Notes: generated by a model not told the origin, from the sequence alone. A stretch of 64,000 bases of DNA from Terripilifer ovatus (GCA_029222685.1 JARHVB010000038.1:1-64000), one strand, 5' to 3'; shown: positions 1 through 11,095, counted from the first letter of the stretch. Numbers and translations are program-made.

Positions 1-114
1 TTCTTCAACCCTATGACCACAAGACTCCGATGCCAATGAATTGAAGCACCCAATCAATCCGCCTCTTCTTGACACACCCCCCATACAAGGATGAGGGCTC
101 TTGGAGGTCTGAAA

Positions 115-1266
115 ATGAACGATGAACCCCTGCTTCAGCCCAGCAGACGAACGCTTGCGGCGCAGGCGCTGGGGCGGATCGACGCGGTGACGAAGGCGAT
201 CGTGCGGCCGCTGCATGTGACGACCACGTTCGAACGCGATGCCGACAACAGTTACAGCAGCGGCTATTCCTATGGCCGCTCCGACAATGCAACCGTGCGC
301 GACGCCGAAGACATCATCTGCGCGCTCGAAGGTGGCAAAGAGGCCTGCATCTTCTCATCGGGCATGTCGGCGGCGCTCGCAGTATTCCTGTCGCTGCAGC
401 CTGGCGACCGGATCATCGTACCGACCGTGATGTACTGGGCGCTGCGCAAATGGCTGACGGTGGAAGCGACGCGTTGGGGTCTGCACGTACAGCTTGTCGA
501 CATGTGCGATCATCGCGCGCTGGAGCAGGCATTGTCGCAGGGGCCAACGAAAATCGTCTGGGTCGAGACGCCGGCCAATCCGCTCTGGCAGGTCACCGAT
601 ATTGCAGCGGTGGCACAACTTGCGCATGGCCATGGCGCACTGGTCGTTGTCGATTCGACAGTGGCGACGCCGATCTTCACTCGGCCGCTGGAGCTTGGCG
701 CGGACATCGTCATGCATTCGGCGACGAAATATCTCAACGGCCATACGGACGTGATCGCCGGCGCGCTGGTCGTGGCGCAGGCAAGTGACTTGTGGCAACG
801 CATCCTCAACATCCGCAGTTCGCACGGCATGATTCTCGGCCCGTTCGAGGCGCATCAATTGATCCGCGGCATGCGCACGCTCGACCTGCGCGTGCGCGCC
901 AGCGCGCAATCGGCGCTGCTGATCGCCGAGACGTTCAGCCGCCATCCGCGCGTGCGTGCGGTGCTCTATCCGGGGCTCGCAAACCATCCGCAGCATGCGG
1001 TCGCGGCAAGGCAGATGCAGGGCGGCTTCGGTGGCATGCTGTCGATCTGTTGCACCGGCGGCGCCGAAGCTGCGATCCGCACGGCGGCCAAGGTCAAAAT
1101 CTGGAAACGCGCGACATCGCTCGGCTCGGTCGAAAGCCTGATCGAACATCGGGCAAGCGTCGAGGGGCCAACCTCACCCTGCCCCGACGACCTGCTGCGG
1201 CTGTCGGTCGGCATCGAGGATCCGGGCGATCTGATCGGCGATCTCGACGCGGCGCTGGCGGGCTGA
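115..1266 (+). CDS. Trans-sulfuration PLP enzyme (cystathionine beta-lyase / gamma-synthase family)
   Basis: This 383-residue cytosolic enzyme belongs to the Cys/Met-metabolism PLP family, which makes or cleaves cystathionine and related thioethers. The PLP lysine is about Lys205 in the motif HSATKYLNGHTD. YGR (about residue 53) and SSGM (about 81) are the usual cofactor-phosphate contacts. An ATG at 91 is also in frame, but a strong GGAGGT at 103-108 sits six bases before the ATG at 115, so 115 is chosen. A TTGACA lies at 69-74 without a good -10 partner. The gene ends three bases from the convergent acyl-CoA dehydrogenase gene. Sequence alone does not separate beta-lyase from gamma-synthase or gamma-lyase activity. 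Confidence 0.87.
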   Translation: MNDEPLLQPSRRTLAAQALGRIDAVTKAIVRPLHVTTTFERDADNSYSSGYSYGRSDNATVRDAEDIICALEGGKEACIFSSGMSAALAVFLSLQPGDRIIVPTVMYWALRKWLTVEATRWGLHVQLVDMCDHRALEQALSQGPTKIVWVETPANPLWQVTDIAAVAQLAHGHGALVVVDSTVATPIFTRPLELGADIVMHSATKYLNGHTDVIAGALVVAQASDLWQRILNIRSSHGMILGPFEAHQLIRGMRTLDLRVRASAQSALLIAETFSRHPRVRAVLYPGLANHPQHAVAARQMQGGFGGMLSICCTGGAEAAIRTAAKVKIWKRATSLGSVESLIEHRASVEGPTSPCPDDLLRLSVGIEDPGDLIGDLDAALAG

Positions 1267-1269
1267 CGG

Positions 1270-2925
1270 TCACTCGCCCTCGAGCAGCCGTCGTCCAATC
1301 ACATGCGCCTGGATTTCCGCGGCGCCTTCGAAAATGCTGAGAATGCGTGCATCGCAGAGGATTCGCGAAACCGGAAATTCCAGCGCGAAACCGTTGCCGC
1401 CGTGAATCTGCACGGAGTTGTCGGCGGCCGACCAGGCAACGCGGGCGGCAAGAAGTTTCGCCATGCCGGCTTCGAGGTCGCAGCGTGCGCCGGCGTCTTT
1501 CGCCTGCGCCGCAAAATGCGTCAGCAGGCGCGCCGCGTGAATTTCCGCCGCCATCAGCGCGAGCTTGTCGGCGACGCGGGGGAAGCCGATCAGCGGCCGG
1601 CCGAATTGCCGCCGCTCAAGCGCATAGCGGAAGGCGAGTTCGAAGGCCGAGCGGGCGACGCCGGTGGCCCGCGCCGCCGTCTGGATGCGCGCCGATTCGA
1701 ATGTCTGCATCAATTGCCGGAAGCCAAGTCCCTCGACCTCGCCGAGCAGCGCGCCGGCGGGAACGGCGAGATCGTCGAAGGAAAGTTCGAATTCCTTCAT
1801 GCCGCGATAGCCGAGCACCTCGATCTCGCTGCCGGAGAGGTTCTCGAGCGGAAACGGATCGGCCTCGGTGCCGCGCGGCTTGTCGACGAGGAAAATCGAG
1901 AGGCCGCGATGACCAGAGTCGAGCGCGCCGGTGCGGGCGAGCACGATCATCAGGTCGGCGCGCGCGGCATGGGTGATCCAGGTTTTGGCGCCGCGCAGAC
2001 TGTAAGTATCGCCGTCAGATCGCACTTGGCGGACGGCGCGCGTGCGCAGGCTGGCCAGATCCGATCCGGCGTCGGGCTCGGTGAAGACGGCGGTGGGGAT
2101 GATCTCGCCCGCGGCAATGCCCGGCAGATACTTCTGTTTCTGCGCCTCTGAGCCGCCATGCATGATCAGTTCGGCGGCGATTTCGGAGCGCGTGCCGAGC
2201 GAGCCGGCGCCGATATAGCCGCGCGACAATTCCTCGGTCACGATGCACATGGCGGTCTTGCCGAGGCCGAGGCCGCCGTAGTGCTCCGCGATGGTCAGGC
2301 CGAAGACGCCGAGGGATGCGAGGCGGTCGATGGTCTCAAGCGGAATATAGGCATTGTCGAGATGCCAGCCTTGGGCGGCAGGCGCGATCTCGGCATCGGC
2401 GAAGCGTGCCACCTCGCGCTGCATCGCCTGAAGCTCTGGCGTCTGTCCCGTTTCGAACGGCGCCGCCAGATCGGCAGATTGCCGCAGGAAATCAATCAGC
2501 GCCGCGCGCGTCGCGGCGGAGTTGCCACCCGCCGTCAGACAGTCGACGGCGTCATTGCGAAAGGCGTCGGCCTCTCCTCGGGTGAAGCCGAAATCGGACG
2601 GGCGGACGATCTCCGTCTGGCTCATCGGTAGTCCGGTGAAACACTGCGCGAGATATTCGCCGGCGGCGATGATGCCGAGCAATTGGGTGATTGCGCCGTG
2701 CTGCTGGCGGCTATTGAAAGATGCGATTTCGCGAATGGCCTGGGTATAGGCCGCGAGCCAGGCGAGGCCATGAACCGCGCGCTGGTCGTCATCGACGCCA
2801 TGCAGCGAAACGCTGTGGCGGACGCGTTGTTTTGCGGCGGCCAGATAGGCGTCCAGGGCCGGCAATGCCTGCAGGATTGCCTGTGAGAGAGCAGCGATGT
2901 CGATGTCTTGCGAAATTTTTGTCAC
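1270..2925 (-). CDS. mcd: Acyl-CoA dehydrogenase, probable (2S)-methylsuccinyl-CoA dehydrogenase
   Basis: This is a 551-residue flavin-dependent acyl-CoA dehydrogenase. The catalytic fold (TEPDAGSD, the RRQFGRPL region, QIHGGNGF and a C-terminal IFEGAAEIQ) is preceded by an extra N-terminal domain of about 160 residues containing HGLAWLAAYTQAIREI and GEYLAQ. From memory, that extension and total length match methylsuccinyl-CoA dehydrogenase of the ethylmalonyl-CoA pathway, which converts methylsuccinyl-CoA to mesaconyl-CoA and reduces ETF. Ordinary acyl-CoA dehydrogenases have about 380 residues. The start is GTG. EtfAB, a 3-hydroxybutyryl-CoA dehydrogenase and a cobalamin adenosyltransferase at 18-22 kb fit this role. 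The specific substrate is inference; the family is clear. Confidence 0.8.
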   Translation of the reverse strand: MTKISQDIDIAALSQAILQALPALDAYLAAAKQRVRHSVSLHGVDDDQRAVHGLAWLAAYTQAIREIASFNSRQQHGAITQLLGIIAAGEYLAQCFTGLPMSQTEIVRPSDFGFTRGEADAFRNDAVDCLTAGGNSAATRAALIDFLRQSADLAAPFETGQTPELQAMQREVARFADAEIAPAAQGWHLDNAYIPLETIDRLASLGVFGLTIAEHYGGLGLGKTAMCIVTEELSRGYIGAGSLGTRSEIAAELIMHGGSEAQKQKYLPGIAAGEIIPTAVFTEPDAGSDLASLRTRAVRQVRSDGDTYSLRGAKTWITHAARADLMIVLARTGALDSGHRGLSIFLVDKPRGTEADPFPLENLSGSEIEVLGYRGMKEFELSFDDLAVPAGALLGEVEGLGFRQLMQTFESARIQTAARATGVARSAFELAFRYALERRQFGRPLIGFPRVADKLALMAAEIHAARLLTHFAAQAKDAGARCDLEAGMAKLLAARVAWSAADNSVQIHGGNGFALEFPVSRILCDARILSIFEGAAEIQAHVIGRRLLEGE

Positions 2926-3040
2926 CGGCTCGCCAAAGAAAACCGGGCGATGCTAGCACACCGCCCGGTTCTGACGAATTCAAGATTGCATCTTACACCC
3001 TTAGGAGGAGGGCTTCTGGGACTTTCAGTCGCCCTCTTGA

Positions 3041-5686
<2,646 letters not shown>

Positions 5687-5825
5687 TCGAACCTCCTGGC
5701 CCGCGCACAACCCCGAAGCGGCGGCACGCGTCACGACATACAGATTCAGTCCCCGAAGGCGACCGTTGGTCCAGATGTAAGGAGAGTCTCTGGAAGTAAA
5801 AGGAGCACGGCCGCCAATCTACTAA

Positions 5826-5866
5826 CTTTATGCGCACGGCGACAATTTTGTCTTGCGCCAGATCAA
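5826..5866 (-). promoter_or_regulatory. Possible FNR/FixK-type box and promoter upstream of clpB
   Basis: TTGCGCCAGATCAA at 5853-5866 reads TTGATCTGGCGCAA on the clpB strand. This fits the FNR/FixK dyad TTGAT-N4-ATCAA with changes in one arm. A possible -10, CATAAA, lies at 5827-5832 on the minus strand, about 30 bases downstream of the box centre, which is the spacing of a class II FNR-activated promoter. No clear sigma-32 promoter was seen. It could also be a chance match or act on another transcript. Confidence 0.4.
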
Positions 5867-5883
5867 GGCCGACGGAAAGCAGT

Positions 5884-5915
5884 CCGGCCGCCCTCAGGTC
5901 ATGATGGGCGGCCGG
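5884..5915. terminator. GC-rich hairpin after the DUF4167 gene
   Basis: The inverted repeat CCGGCCGCCC / GGGCGGCCGG has ten-base perfect arms and a 12-base loop, and starts 32 bases past the DUF4167 stop. No clear U-tract follows on the minus strand, so it may be a weak terminator, an RNA-processing site or a 3' stabilising structure. Confidence 0.45.
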
Positions 5916-5946
5916 GATTGTCCGTTCAAACGTTAACGCGGAGGGG

Positions 5947-6918
5947 CTATTCGCCGGCGGGCACTTCGTCAGGCAGCGGGCCGGCGACCTCGCCATCGCC
6001 GTTCGTTGCCGCCTTGGGGCGGCGCCGGCGGCGGTTGCGCAGATGGAAGGAGGCTTCCTCGTGTTCGGCGCCGGTTTCAACGGCCGCGTTCGGGGCCGCT
6101 TCGACGGGCTGCGGCGCATCGGGCATCACCGTACGGGTCGGTGCAGTGATGAACGAAGGCAGGCCGACGGGGACATCCGGTTCGATGGCCGGCGTGCGGC
6201 TGGTCTGTTGCTGCGGTTCCGGCTGGCTGTCGAAGCGCGGCAGGTCCGGCTGGAAGTCGCGCGGGCCGTTGTTCCGGTTCTGGTTGTTATCGCGGTTGTT
6301 GTAGTCGCGATTGTTGCGGTTGCGATTGTTGTTGCGATCGTTGAACTGCCGGTCATTCCGGTCCTGATTGCGATCCTGGCGCGGGCCGCGATCCTGGTAC
6401 TGGCGGTCGCCCTGATTGCGGTCCTGGTATGGACGCTCGCCTTGACGATCACCTTGCGATTGCCGCTCGCCATAGGGCTGCGGCTGGTTGGGGTAATTCC
6501 CCTGGGGCTGCTGCTGGCTGTTCGCCGGGAAGGGCTGCGGCGCGGGCTGGCGCTCGATGGGTGAGGCGAAACGGTCGGGCAGGCCGCCGAAATCCTCGTC
6601 GTCATCTGAATCGTCGGTATCGGAGCCTTCGCCGGGCGGACGCATCGCGCCCATCTGCGCCTGCTGCTGGGCGAGCTGGGCGGCGGCGATGAGCCGGAAA
6701 TAATGTTCGGCGTGCTGCAGATAGCTCTCCGCCATCACCGGGTCGCCGGACGACTGGGCGTCACGGGCAAGCTGAAGGTATTTTTCAGCAACATGGTGGG
6801 CTGTGCCGCGGATTTTCACGTCCGGGCCGTTGGATTCGTAGGTACGCGTCAGCGGGTTGGGGCCCTTGCGATGGTTGTTATTCCGGCCACGCATCCGCTT
6901 GTTCTGACCTGGTCTCAT
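5947..6918 (-). CDS. DUF4167 domain protein, Asn/Arg/Gln-rich
   Basis: This 323-residue protein of unknown function is conserved in Rhizobiales. The first 90 residues form the DUF4167 domain: a basic start (MRPGQNKRMRGRNNNHRKG) followed by a helical part with AHHVAEKYLQLARDAQ and AESYLQHAEHYFRL. The middle is low complexity, built of RNRN, NNRDNN and QDRNQ repeats. The tail has a basic RNRRRRRPK stretch. The composition suggests a disordered, possibly RNA-binding protein, but that is inference. It sits between prmC and clpB, its usual place in this order. A dispersed palindromic repeat lies directly in its 5' region. Confidence 0.85.
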   Translation of the reverse strand: MRPGQNKRMRGRNNNHRKGPNPLTRTYESNGPDVKIRGTAHHVAEKYLQLARDAQSSGDPVMAESYLQHAEHYFRLIAAAQLAQQQAQMGAMRPPGEGSDTDDSDDDEDFGGLPDRFASPIERQPAPQPFPANSQQQPQGNYPNQPQPYGERQSQGDRQGERPYQDRNQGDRQYQDRGPRQDRNQDRNDRQFNDRNNNRNRNNRDYNNRDNNQNRNNGPRDFQPDLPRFDSQPEPQQQTSRTPAIEPDVPVGLPSFITAPTRTVMPDAPQPVEAAPNAAVETGAEHEEASFHLRNRRRRRPKAATNGDGEVAGPLPDEVPAGE

Positions 6919-7292
6919 GGATCTTCCCTAAAGCACCGCGCATTTTCAAGCGAAATGGACACCGGTTCGCATAAAGAAAATACGCTTTTTCAATAACCTA
7001 GACATATAGAACAGCACTGCGAAATAAGCGCATGGCGGTCCTGCCATGTGCGTCCGCAAACCAAGGATCGTTCCGTGATCGTTTGAGTGCGAATAGTTGA
7101 GGCTCTCCGGCCAAAGTTCGCTCGCCACGGCCTCGCCGTGGAACCCATTCACCTGGCCCAGCGCAGTACAGGGCCGTCGGATCTGGAGAAACATAATCGT
7201 CGATTGGCGAAGCCGAAGTCGGCTAAAACACCGAGGCAGACGATTCAGCAAATTCAGACTAGTCGGTTTTTACCGCCCTGCCAAGCGGCAAG
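6919..7292. other. Intergenic region between prmC and the DUF4167 gene, no gene seen
   Basis: These 374 bases separate two genes of the same orientation. They hold a family-D palindromic repeat at 6932-6985. Two short open frames, one per strand, have no ribosome site and no recognisable protein, so neither is called. The promoter of the DUF4167 gene presumably lies here, but I cannot point to clear -35/-10 boxes. Confidence 0.6.
6932..6985 (-). repeat. Family-D dispersed repeat, copy 1
   Basis: On the minus strand this reads GCGTATTTTCTTTATGCGAA followed by CCGGTGTCCATTTCGC and TTGAAAATGC. It aligns along its whole length with the copy at 58634-58684. It lies in the 5' untranslated region of the DUF4167 gene, starting 14 bases before the ATG. 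Confidence 0.75.
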
Positions 7293-8225
7293 TTAGCTCA
7301 AATTGCCCGGTTCCGGCATAAGCGGACCAAAAACAACGCGATCGTTACCGCTCAGATCCCTGGCCACATCGGCCGGTTTTACTCCCGCGGCTTCCATGAT
7401 CGCGGTGACGGAACCAGCCTGCTTACAACCGATCTCGACGAAGACCATCCCGCCTTCGGGATCAAGGATTCGCGCCAGACCGGCTGCAATCTCGCGGTAG
7501 GCTACCAGTCCATCGGCACCGCCGTCGAGCGCCAGATGTGGGTCGAAACAGCGCACCTCGGGCTCAAGACCCGCAATTGTTCCGCTCTCTATATAGGGTG
7601 GGTTGGAGACAATTACATCGAAGCGTCCGTCGATTTCCTCATCGATTCCCTGCATCCAGTCGCCGCGGCGGATGCTGCCGCGCGCGTTGAGGCCGGTCGC
7701 CTTCAGATTCTCCGTAGCGACGGCGCAGGCCGCCTCGCTGATGTCGACGCCGAGACCTGTCGCGGCGGGAAATTCGCTCAGCAAGGCGCAGAGCAAGGCG
7801 CCCGAGCCCGTCCCCAGATCGAGAATCCGCAGCGGTTGGTCCCGGCGTCCGCGAAAACAGTCGATCACCGCCTCGACGACGGTCTCGGTATCGCCGCGAG
7901 GGTCCAGCACATCCGGCGTCACCTTGAGATCGAGCGTCCAGAAGCCGCGCGAACCCAGGATGCGAGTCACCGGTTCGCGGGCGATGCGGCGAGCCACGGT
8001 CTGGGCCAGGCGCTCGACAGCCTTGCCGCCGAGCTTGCGGTCGCTGCCGGCGCGCAAGGCGGCCTGGTTCAATCCGGTGGCGTCTTCCAGAAGCACGCGG
8101 GCGTCGAAACCGGGCGTCGTGATGCCGGCCTCGACAAAAGCGGTCTCGAGCGCGGCGAAGGCCTCCGCGATCGTCCTCTCTGCGGAAAGGCCGCCGGACG
8201 ATGCGGCGGCCTTGTCTCCGCTCAA
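7293..8225 (-). CDS. prmC: Peptide chain release factor N5-glutamine methyltransferase
   Basis: This 310-residue SAM-dependent methyltransferase modifies the glutamine of the GGQ motif in release factors RF1 and RF2. The SAM motif DLGTGSG is at about 136-142 and the substrate-glutamine motif NPPY at about 208-211. The usual PRPETE motif reads DPRGDTE here. The assigned start is TTG, whose TTGA overlaps the htpG stop at 8222-8225, implying translational coupling. In many Rhizobiales prfA (RF1) precedes prmC; here htpG takes that place and prfA is not in the window. Confidence 0.93.
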   Translation of the reverse strand: MSGDKAAASSGGLSAERTIAEAFAALETAFVEAGITTPGFDARVLLEDATGLNQAALRAGSDRKLGGKAVERLAQTVARRIAREPVTRILGSRGFWTLDLKVTPDVLDPRGDTETVVEAVIDCFRGRRDQPLRILDLGTGSGALLCALLSEFPAATGLGVDISEAACAVATENLKATGLNARGSIRRGDWMQGIDEEIDGRFDVIVSNPPYIESGTIAGLEPEVRCFDPHLALDGGADGLVAYREIAAGLARILDPEGGMVFVEIGCKQAGSVTAIMEAAGVKPADVARDLSGNDRVVFGPLMPEPGNLS

Positions 8226-10213
8226 GCGCTTTTCTCTGTGCGTTCGCCTGCGCCGGCCAGGGTCATCATGCGGAACAGGCGGCCGGCGAAGGCGCTCATG
8301 TCGCCCACCTTTTCACCGTCGATGAGCTTTGCTTCATCGTGGATCAGCCATACGGCATCCTCCACGAAACCCTTATCGCCGTCATCCTGCAAGCGCTTCT
8401 TCAGCACATCGATCAGCGGATGGGTCGGATTGATTTCGAGAATGGCTTTCGACATCGCGCCGAGCTTGCCGTGTTCGGCGAGGATGCGCTCGAGCCTGCG
8501 GTCGGGGCCTGAGTCGGGCGCGATGAGACAGGCGGGGCTTTCGGTGAGGCGATCGGAGACGCGAACATCTTCTATACTGTCGCCGAGCGTCTGCTTCATG
8601 AAGGCGATGAGGGCTGCGGTCTGCGGCGAATCCGGTTCGGTCGATTTGGCTTCGCTGCCGTCGAGCAGAGCGATGTTCTTGAGGTCTGCTGAGCCTTGCG
8701 TGATCGACTTGAACGGCTTGCCGTCGAAGCCGAGCGCCGTCGTCACCCAGAAGGCGTCGACGGGATCGGACAGCAGCAGCACTTCGATGCCGCGGGCACG
8801 GAAGCCTTCGAGCTGCGGCCCGCTGGAGAGCTGCTTCACATCATCGCCGGTGACATAGAAGATCGCCGTCTGATTGGTCTTCAGGTCCTTTACATAATCG
8901 GCGAGCGAGCGCTTGCCGTCCTGATGCGTCGAGGTGGTGAAACGCGCGAGCTTGAACAGTTGATCGCGGCGCTCGGGATCCTCATAGAGGCCTTCCTTGA
9001 TGACGGCGCCAAAATTGTCCCAGATGGAATTGAACTTCTCGGCGTCGGTCTCCGACAGTTTCACCAGTTCCTGAACGAGCCTGTTGGCGACGGCTTTCTT
9101 GATCGTCGCGAACACCGGGCTCAGCTGGATCATCTCGCGCGAGACGTTGAGCGGCAGGTCGTTGGAGTCGACGAGCACACGGAAGAAGCGCAGCCAGCCG
9201 GGCAGCAGATCGCTCTCGTCGGAGATCAGCACGCGACGTACATAAAGCCGCGACTTGCCCTTGCGCGCGGGATCGAACAGATCGAGCGGCCGCGAGCCCG
9301 GGACGAAAGCCAGCACGGTATATTCGTGACGTCCTTCGGCGCGCCAATGGGCGACGAGGGCCGGCTCATCGAACTGATGCGCAAAGCCGCGATAGAAGTC
9401 CGTATAGTCCTCGGGCTTGATCTCGCTCTTCGACTTCGCCCACAGCGCACCGCCTTCCGTGAGACGGTTCGGCTCGGCGTCGGGCTTGTCGCGCAGCTCG
9501 ATGGGGATCTGGATCGCGCCGGAATGTTCCTTGATGATGCGCTCGATCCTGTAGGTCTCGAGATAGTCGGTCGAATCGTCCTTGACGTGCAGCACGACGC
9601 GCGCGCCATGCTTTGGCGCCTGGTCTTCCGCCACGCTCTCGATCGTGTAGGCGCCGAGACCGTCCGACGACCAGTGCCAGGCTTGTGTCTCGCCGGCCTT
9701 GCGGGTGAAGACGTCGACCCGGTCGGCGACCATGAAGGCGGAATAGAAGCCGATGCCGAACTGGCCGATCAGTTGCGCGGCGCTGGTGCCGCCGTCATCG
9801 ATCTCGCGATCCTCCGTTTCCGTTTTCGGCTTTTCGAGCTTGTCGAGGAAGGCGCGGGTGCCGGAACTGGCGATGGTGCCGAGCGCGGAGACGAGATCGG
9901 CGCGGTCCATGCCGATGCCGTTGTCGGCGACGGTGATGGTCCTGGCATCCTTGTCGAGCGTGACCTCGACGCGGAACTGAGTGTCCTCACCGAGCAGATC
10001 CGGCATCTGCAGCGACAGGTAGCGCAGCTTCTCGCAGGCGTCGGCGCCGTTGGAAATCAGTTCGCGGATGAAAATATCGCGGTCGGAATAGATCGAATGC
10101 ACCATGAGGTGCAGCAGGCGGGCGACGTCCGCCTGAAAGGCATGAGATTCAGATTGGGATTCGGAATTCGCGGCGTCGCCACGCGTCCCGGCATTCGCGG
10201 CTGATTCTGTCAC
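8222..10213 (-). CDS. htpG: Molecular chaperone HtpG (Hsp90)
   Basis: This 663-residue cytosolic Hsp90 chaperone has the N-terminal GHKL ATPase (RELISNGADACEKLRY, then DNGIGM and a GQFGIGFYSAFMVADRV lid region), the middle domain (YVRRVLISDESDLLPGWLRF, NVSREMIQ) and the C-terminal dimerisation domain. The start is GTG, giving about 25 extra Ser/Glu/Asn-rich residues before the conserved FQADVARLLHLMVHS. A strong minus-strand terminator and a folded leader candidate lie 97 bases and more upstream of this start. Its stop overlaps the prmC start by four bases, so the two form an operon. Confidence 0.97.
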   Translation of the reverse strand: MTESAANAGTRGDAANSESQSESHAFQADVARLLHLMVHSIYSDRDIFIRELISNGADACEKLRYLSLQMPDLLGEDTQFRVEVTLDKDARTITVADNGIGMDRADLVSALGTIASSGTRAFLDKLEKPKTETEDREIDDGGTSAAQLIGQFGIGFYSAFMVADRVDVFTRKAGETQAWHWSSDGLGAYTIESVAEDQAPKHGARVVLHVKDDSTDYLETYRIERIIKEHSGAIQIPIELRDKPDAEPNRLTEGGALWAKSKSEIKPEDYTDFYRGFAHQFDEPALVAHWRAEGRHEYTVLAFVPGSRPLDLFDPARKGKSRLYVRRVLISDESDLLPGWLRFFRVLVDSNDLPLNVSREMIQLSPVFATIKKAVANRLVQELVKLSETDAEKFNSIWDNFGAVIKEGLYEDPERRDQLFKLARFTTSTHQDGKRSLADYVKDLKTNQTAIFYVTGDDVKQLSSGPQLEGFRARGIEVLLLSDPVDAFWVTTALGFDGKPFKSITQGSADLKNIALLDGSEAKSTEPDSPQTAALIAFMKQTLGDSIEDVRVSDRLTESPACLIAPDSGPDRRLERILAEHGKLGAMSKAILEINPTHPLIDVLKKRLQDDGDKGFVEDAVWLIHDEAKLIDGEKVGDMSAFAGRLFRMMTLAGAGERTEKSA

Positions 10214-10309
10214 GGAACTTACTCGCTAAAGCTGAAATGAGCCGGCCTACTCACCGAGCCAGGCCGATGGCGCTCATATCGCGGGTATGGCGGCAGGTTT
10301 CAAGCCCTG

Positions 10310-10357
10310 AAAAAGGCAAAGAAAAGGGCCAGCAGGGCGGTACGCCGCTGCTGGCCC
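10310..10357 (-). terminator. Strong rho-independent terminator upstream of htpG
   Basis: On the minus strand GGGCCAGCAG pairs with CTGCTGGCCC. The stem extends inward through GGCG/CGCC with one bulged base and a three-base loop. TTTTCTTTGCCTTTTT follows directly. It points toward htpG, whose start is about 97 bases further on, and no annotated gene lies upstream to be terminated. Confidence 0.8.
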
Positions 10358-10490
10358 AGGTATCGCTTGCCCTCAGGGGGCGCTCTTACCAACTGCGATT
10401 CCCAGGGGGCTGGGGGGCTGACGAAATCCGGGAACCAGCAAGTCGTACTCAAGAGGCGACTGTTACTAATATGATCTACGATCACGGCGT
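10310..10490 (-). ncRNA. Candidate structured RNA: htpG leader/attenuator or independent small RNA
   Basis: Read on the minus strand, these bases contain several pairings: AGTCG/CGACT, TTCCC/GGGAA, ATCGC/GCGAT and GCCC/GGGC. They end in a very strong intrinsic terminator. TTGCTGG (near 10434-10440) can pair with CCAGCAG of the terminator's first arm, so alternative terminator and antiterminator folds are possible. The size (about 170 nt) would also suit a free small RNA. A short stretch, CGCAGTTGGTAAGAGC, loosely resembles part of 6S RNA, but I do not claim that family. No convincing promoter was identified. Confidence 0.4.
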
Positions 10491-10636
10491 GCGTTGGTCT
10501 GGAAAGCGGCGAAACTGTGAATTCTTGCGCACGTCGCTTTTTGTCGTATTTCCTTGTTTTATAACAGGTTCCCTGATGAGGGCTCGCGCTTGCCCGGTGC
10601 AGTACTTAAGTCCACAATGCAACTTGTGGAGGCAGG

Positions 10637-11059
10637 ATGACTGATTCATCTGAATTCGACGCGGGCCGGGAGATGGTACAACAACTGCATCCGGCAAAAA
10701 AGCCACGCAGTCCGGCCGCCGAGGTTCCGCAGACATTCGGACACAGACCGGATATTCCCGCGGTGGTCTCGTTCAACCGTCACGAGTTGCGCGAGATCAT
10801 GAATCTCTACGGCCGCATGGTCGCCGCCGGCGAATGGCGCGATTACGCCATCGACTTCATGCCCGACAAGGCCGTGTTCTCGATTTTCCGCCGCACGTCG
10901 GAAATGCCGCTCTACCGCATCGAGAAGGATCCGAAGCTGGCGAACAAGCAGGGCGCTTATTCGGTGCTGACGCCGACGGGTCTGATTTTGAAGCGCGGCC
11001 AGGAGCTGGCGCGGGTTCTCGCGGTTATCGATAAAAAGCTGAAGGTGGTGTCGGGGTGA
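10637..11059 (+). CDS. DUF2794 domain protein
   Basis: This 140-residue cytosolic protein is conserved in Alphaproteobacteria and has no known function. The DUF2794 core spans about 33-138 and includes SFNRHELREIMNLYGRMVAAGEWRDYAIDF, broken here only by display, then ALYRIEKDPKL-like and GAYSVLTPTGLILKRG segments. A GGAGGCAGG precedes the ATG, which supports the start. It is monocistronic, divergent from htpG and convergent with the Bax-inhibitor gene, with a repeat hairpin and a bidirectional terminator after its stop. No signal peptide or membrane segment is visible. Confidence 0.88.
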   Translation: MTDSSEFDAGREMVQQLHPAKKPRSPAAEVPQTFGHRPDIPAVVSFNRHELREIMNLYGRMVAAGEWRDYAIDFMPDKAVFSIFRRTSEMPLYRIEKDPKLANKQGAYSVLTPTGLILKRGQELARVLAVIDKKLKVVSG

Positions 11060-11065
11060 TGTTTT

Positions 11066-11095
11066 CCTTCTCCCGTAGCGCAGAGCGGGAGAAGG
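11066..11095. repeat. Family-B palindromic repeat, copy 1
   Basis: CCTTCTCCCG and CGGGAGAAGG are perfect ten-base arms around a ten-base loop, just after the DUF2794 stop. The same arms recur at 29057-29081 and 45792-45816, with a diverged copy near 58539-58563. Confidence 0.8.

Larger units (their letters stand above)
10214..10636. other. Intergenic region between htpG and the DUF2794 gene
   Basis: These 423 bases separate divergent genes. No protein-coding gene is supported. The htpG-proximal part holds the terminator and leader candidate described separately. The DUF2794 side has an A+T-rich segment (10537-10566, including TATAAC at 10560-10565) that may hold the promoter of DUF2794. Confidence 0.6.

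Noticed and set aside
69-97. TTGACA upstream of the trans-sulfuration gene as a promoter
   Set aside because: No acceptable -10 at 16-18 bases, so only the -35 half matches.
6946-7251. Minus-strand frame of 101 codons before DUF4167
   Set aside because: It runs through a dispersed repeat and has no homology or ribosome site.
10385-10405. tRNA-like D-arm CAGTTGGTAAGAGC on the minus strand
   Set aside because: No acceptor, anticodon or T arms fit around it, so it is not a tRNA.
10237-10644. Plus-strand open frame of 135 codons between htpG and DUF2794
   Set aside because: No ribosome site, no recognisable protein, and it runs antisense through the terminator and folded RNA candidate.
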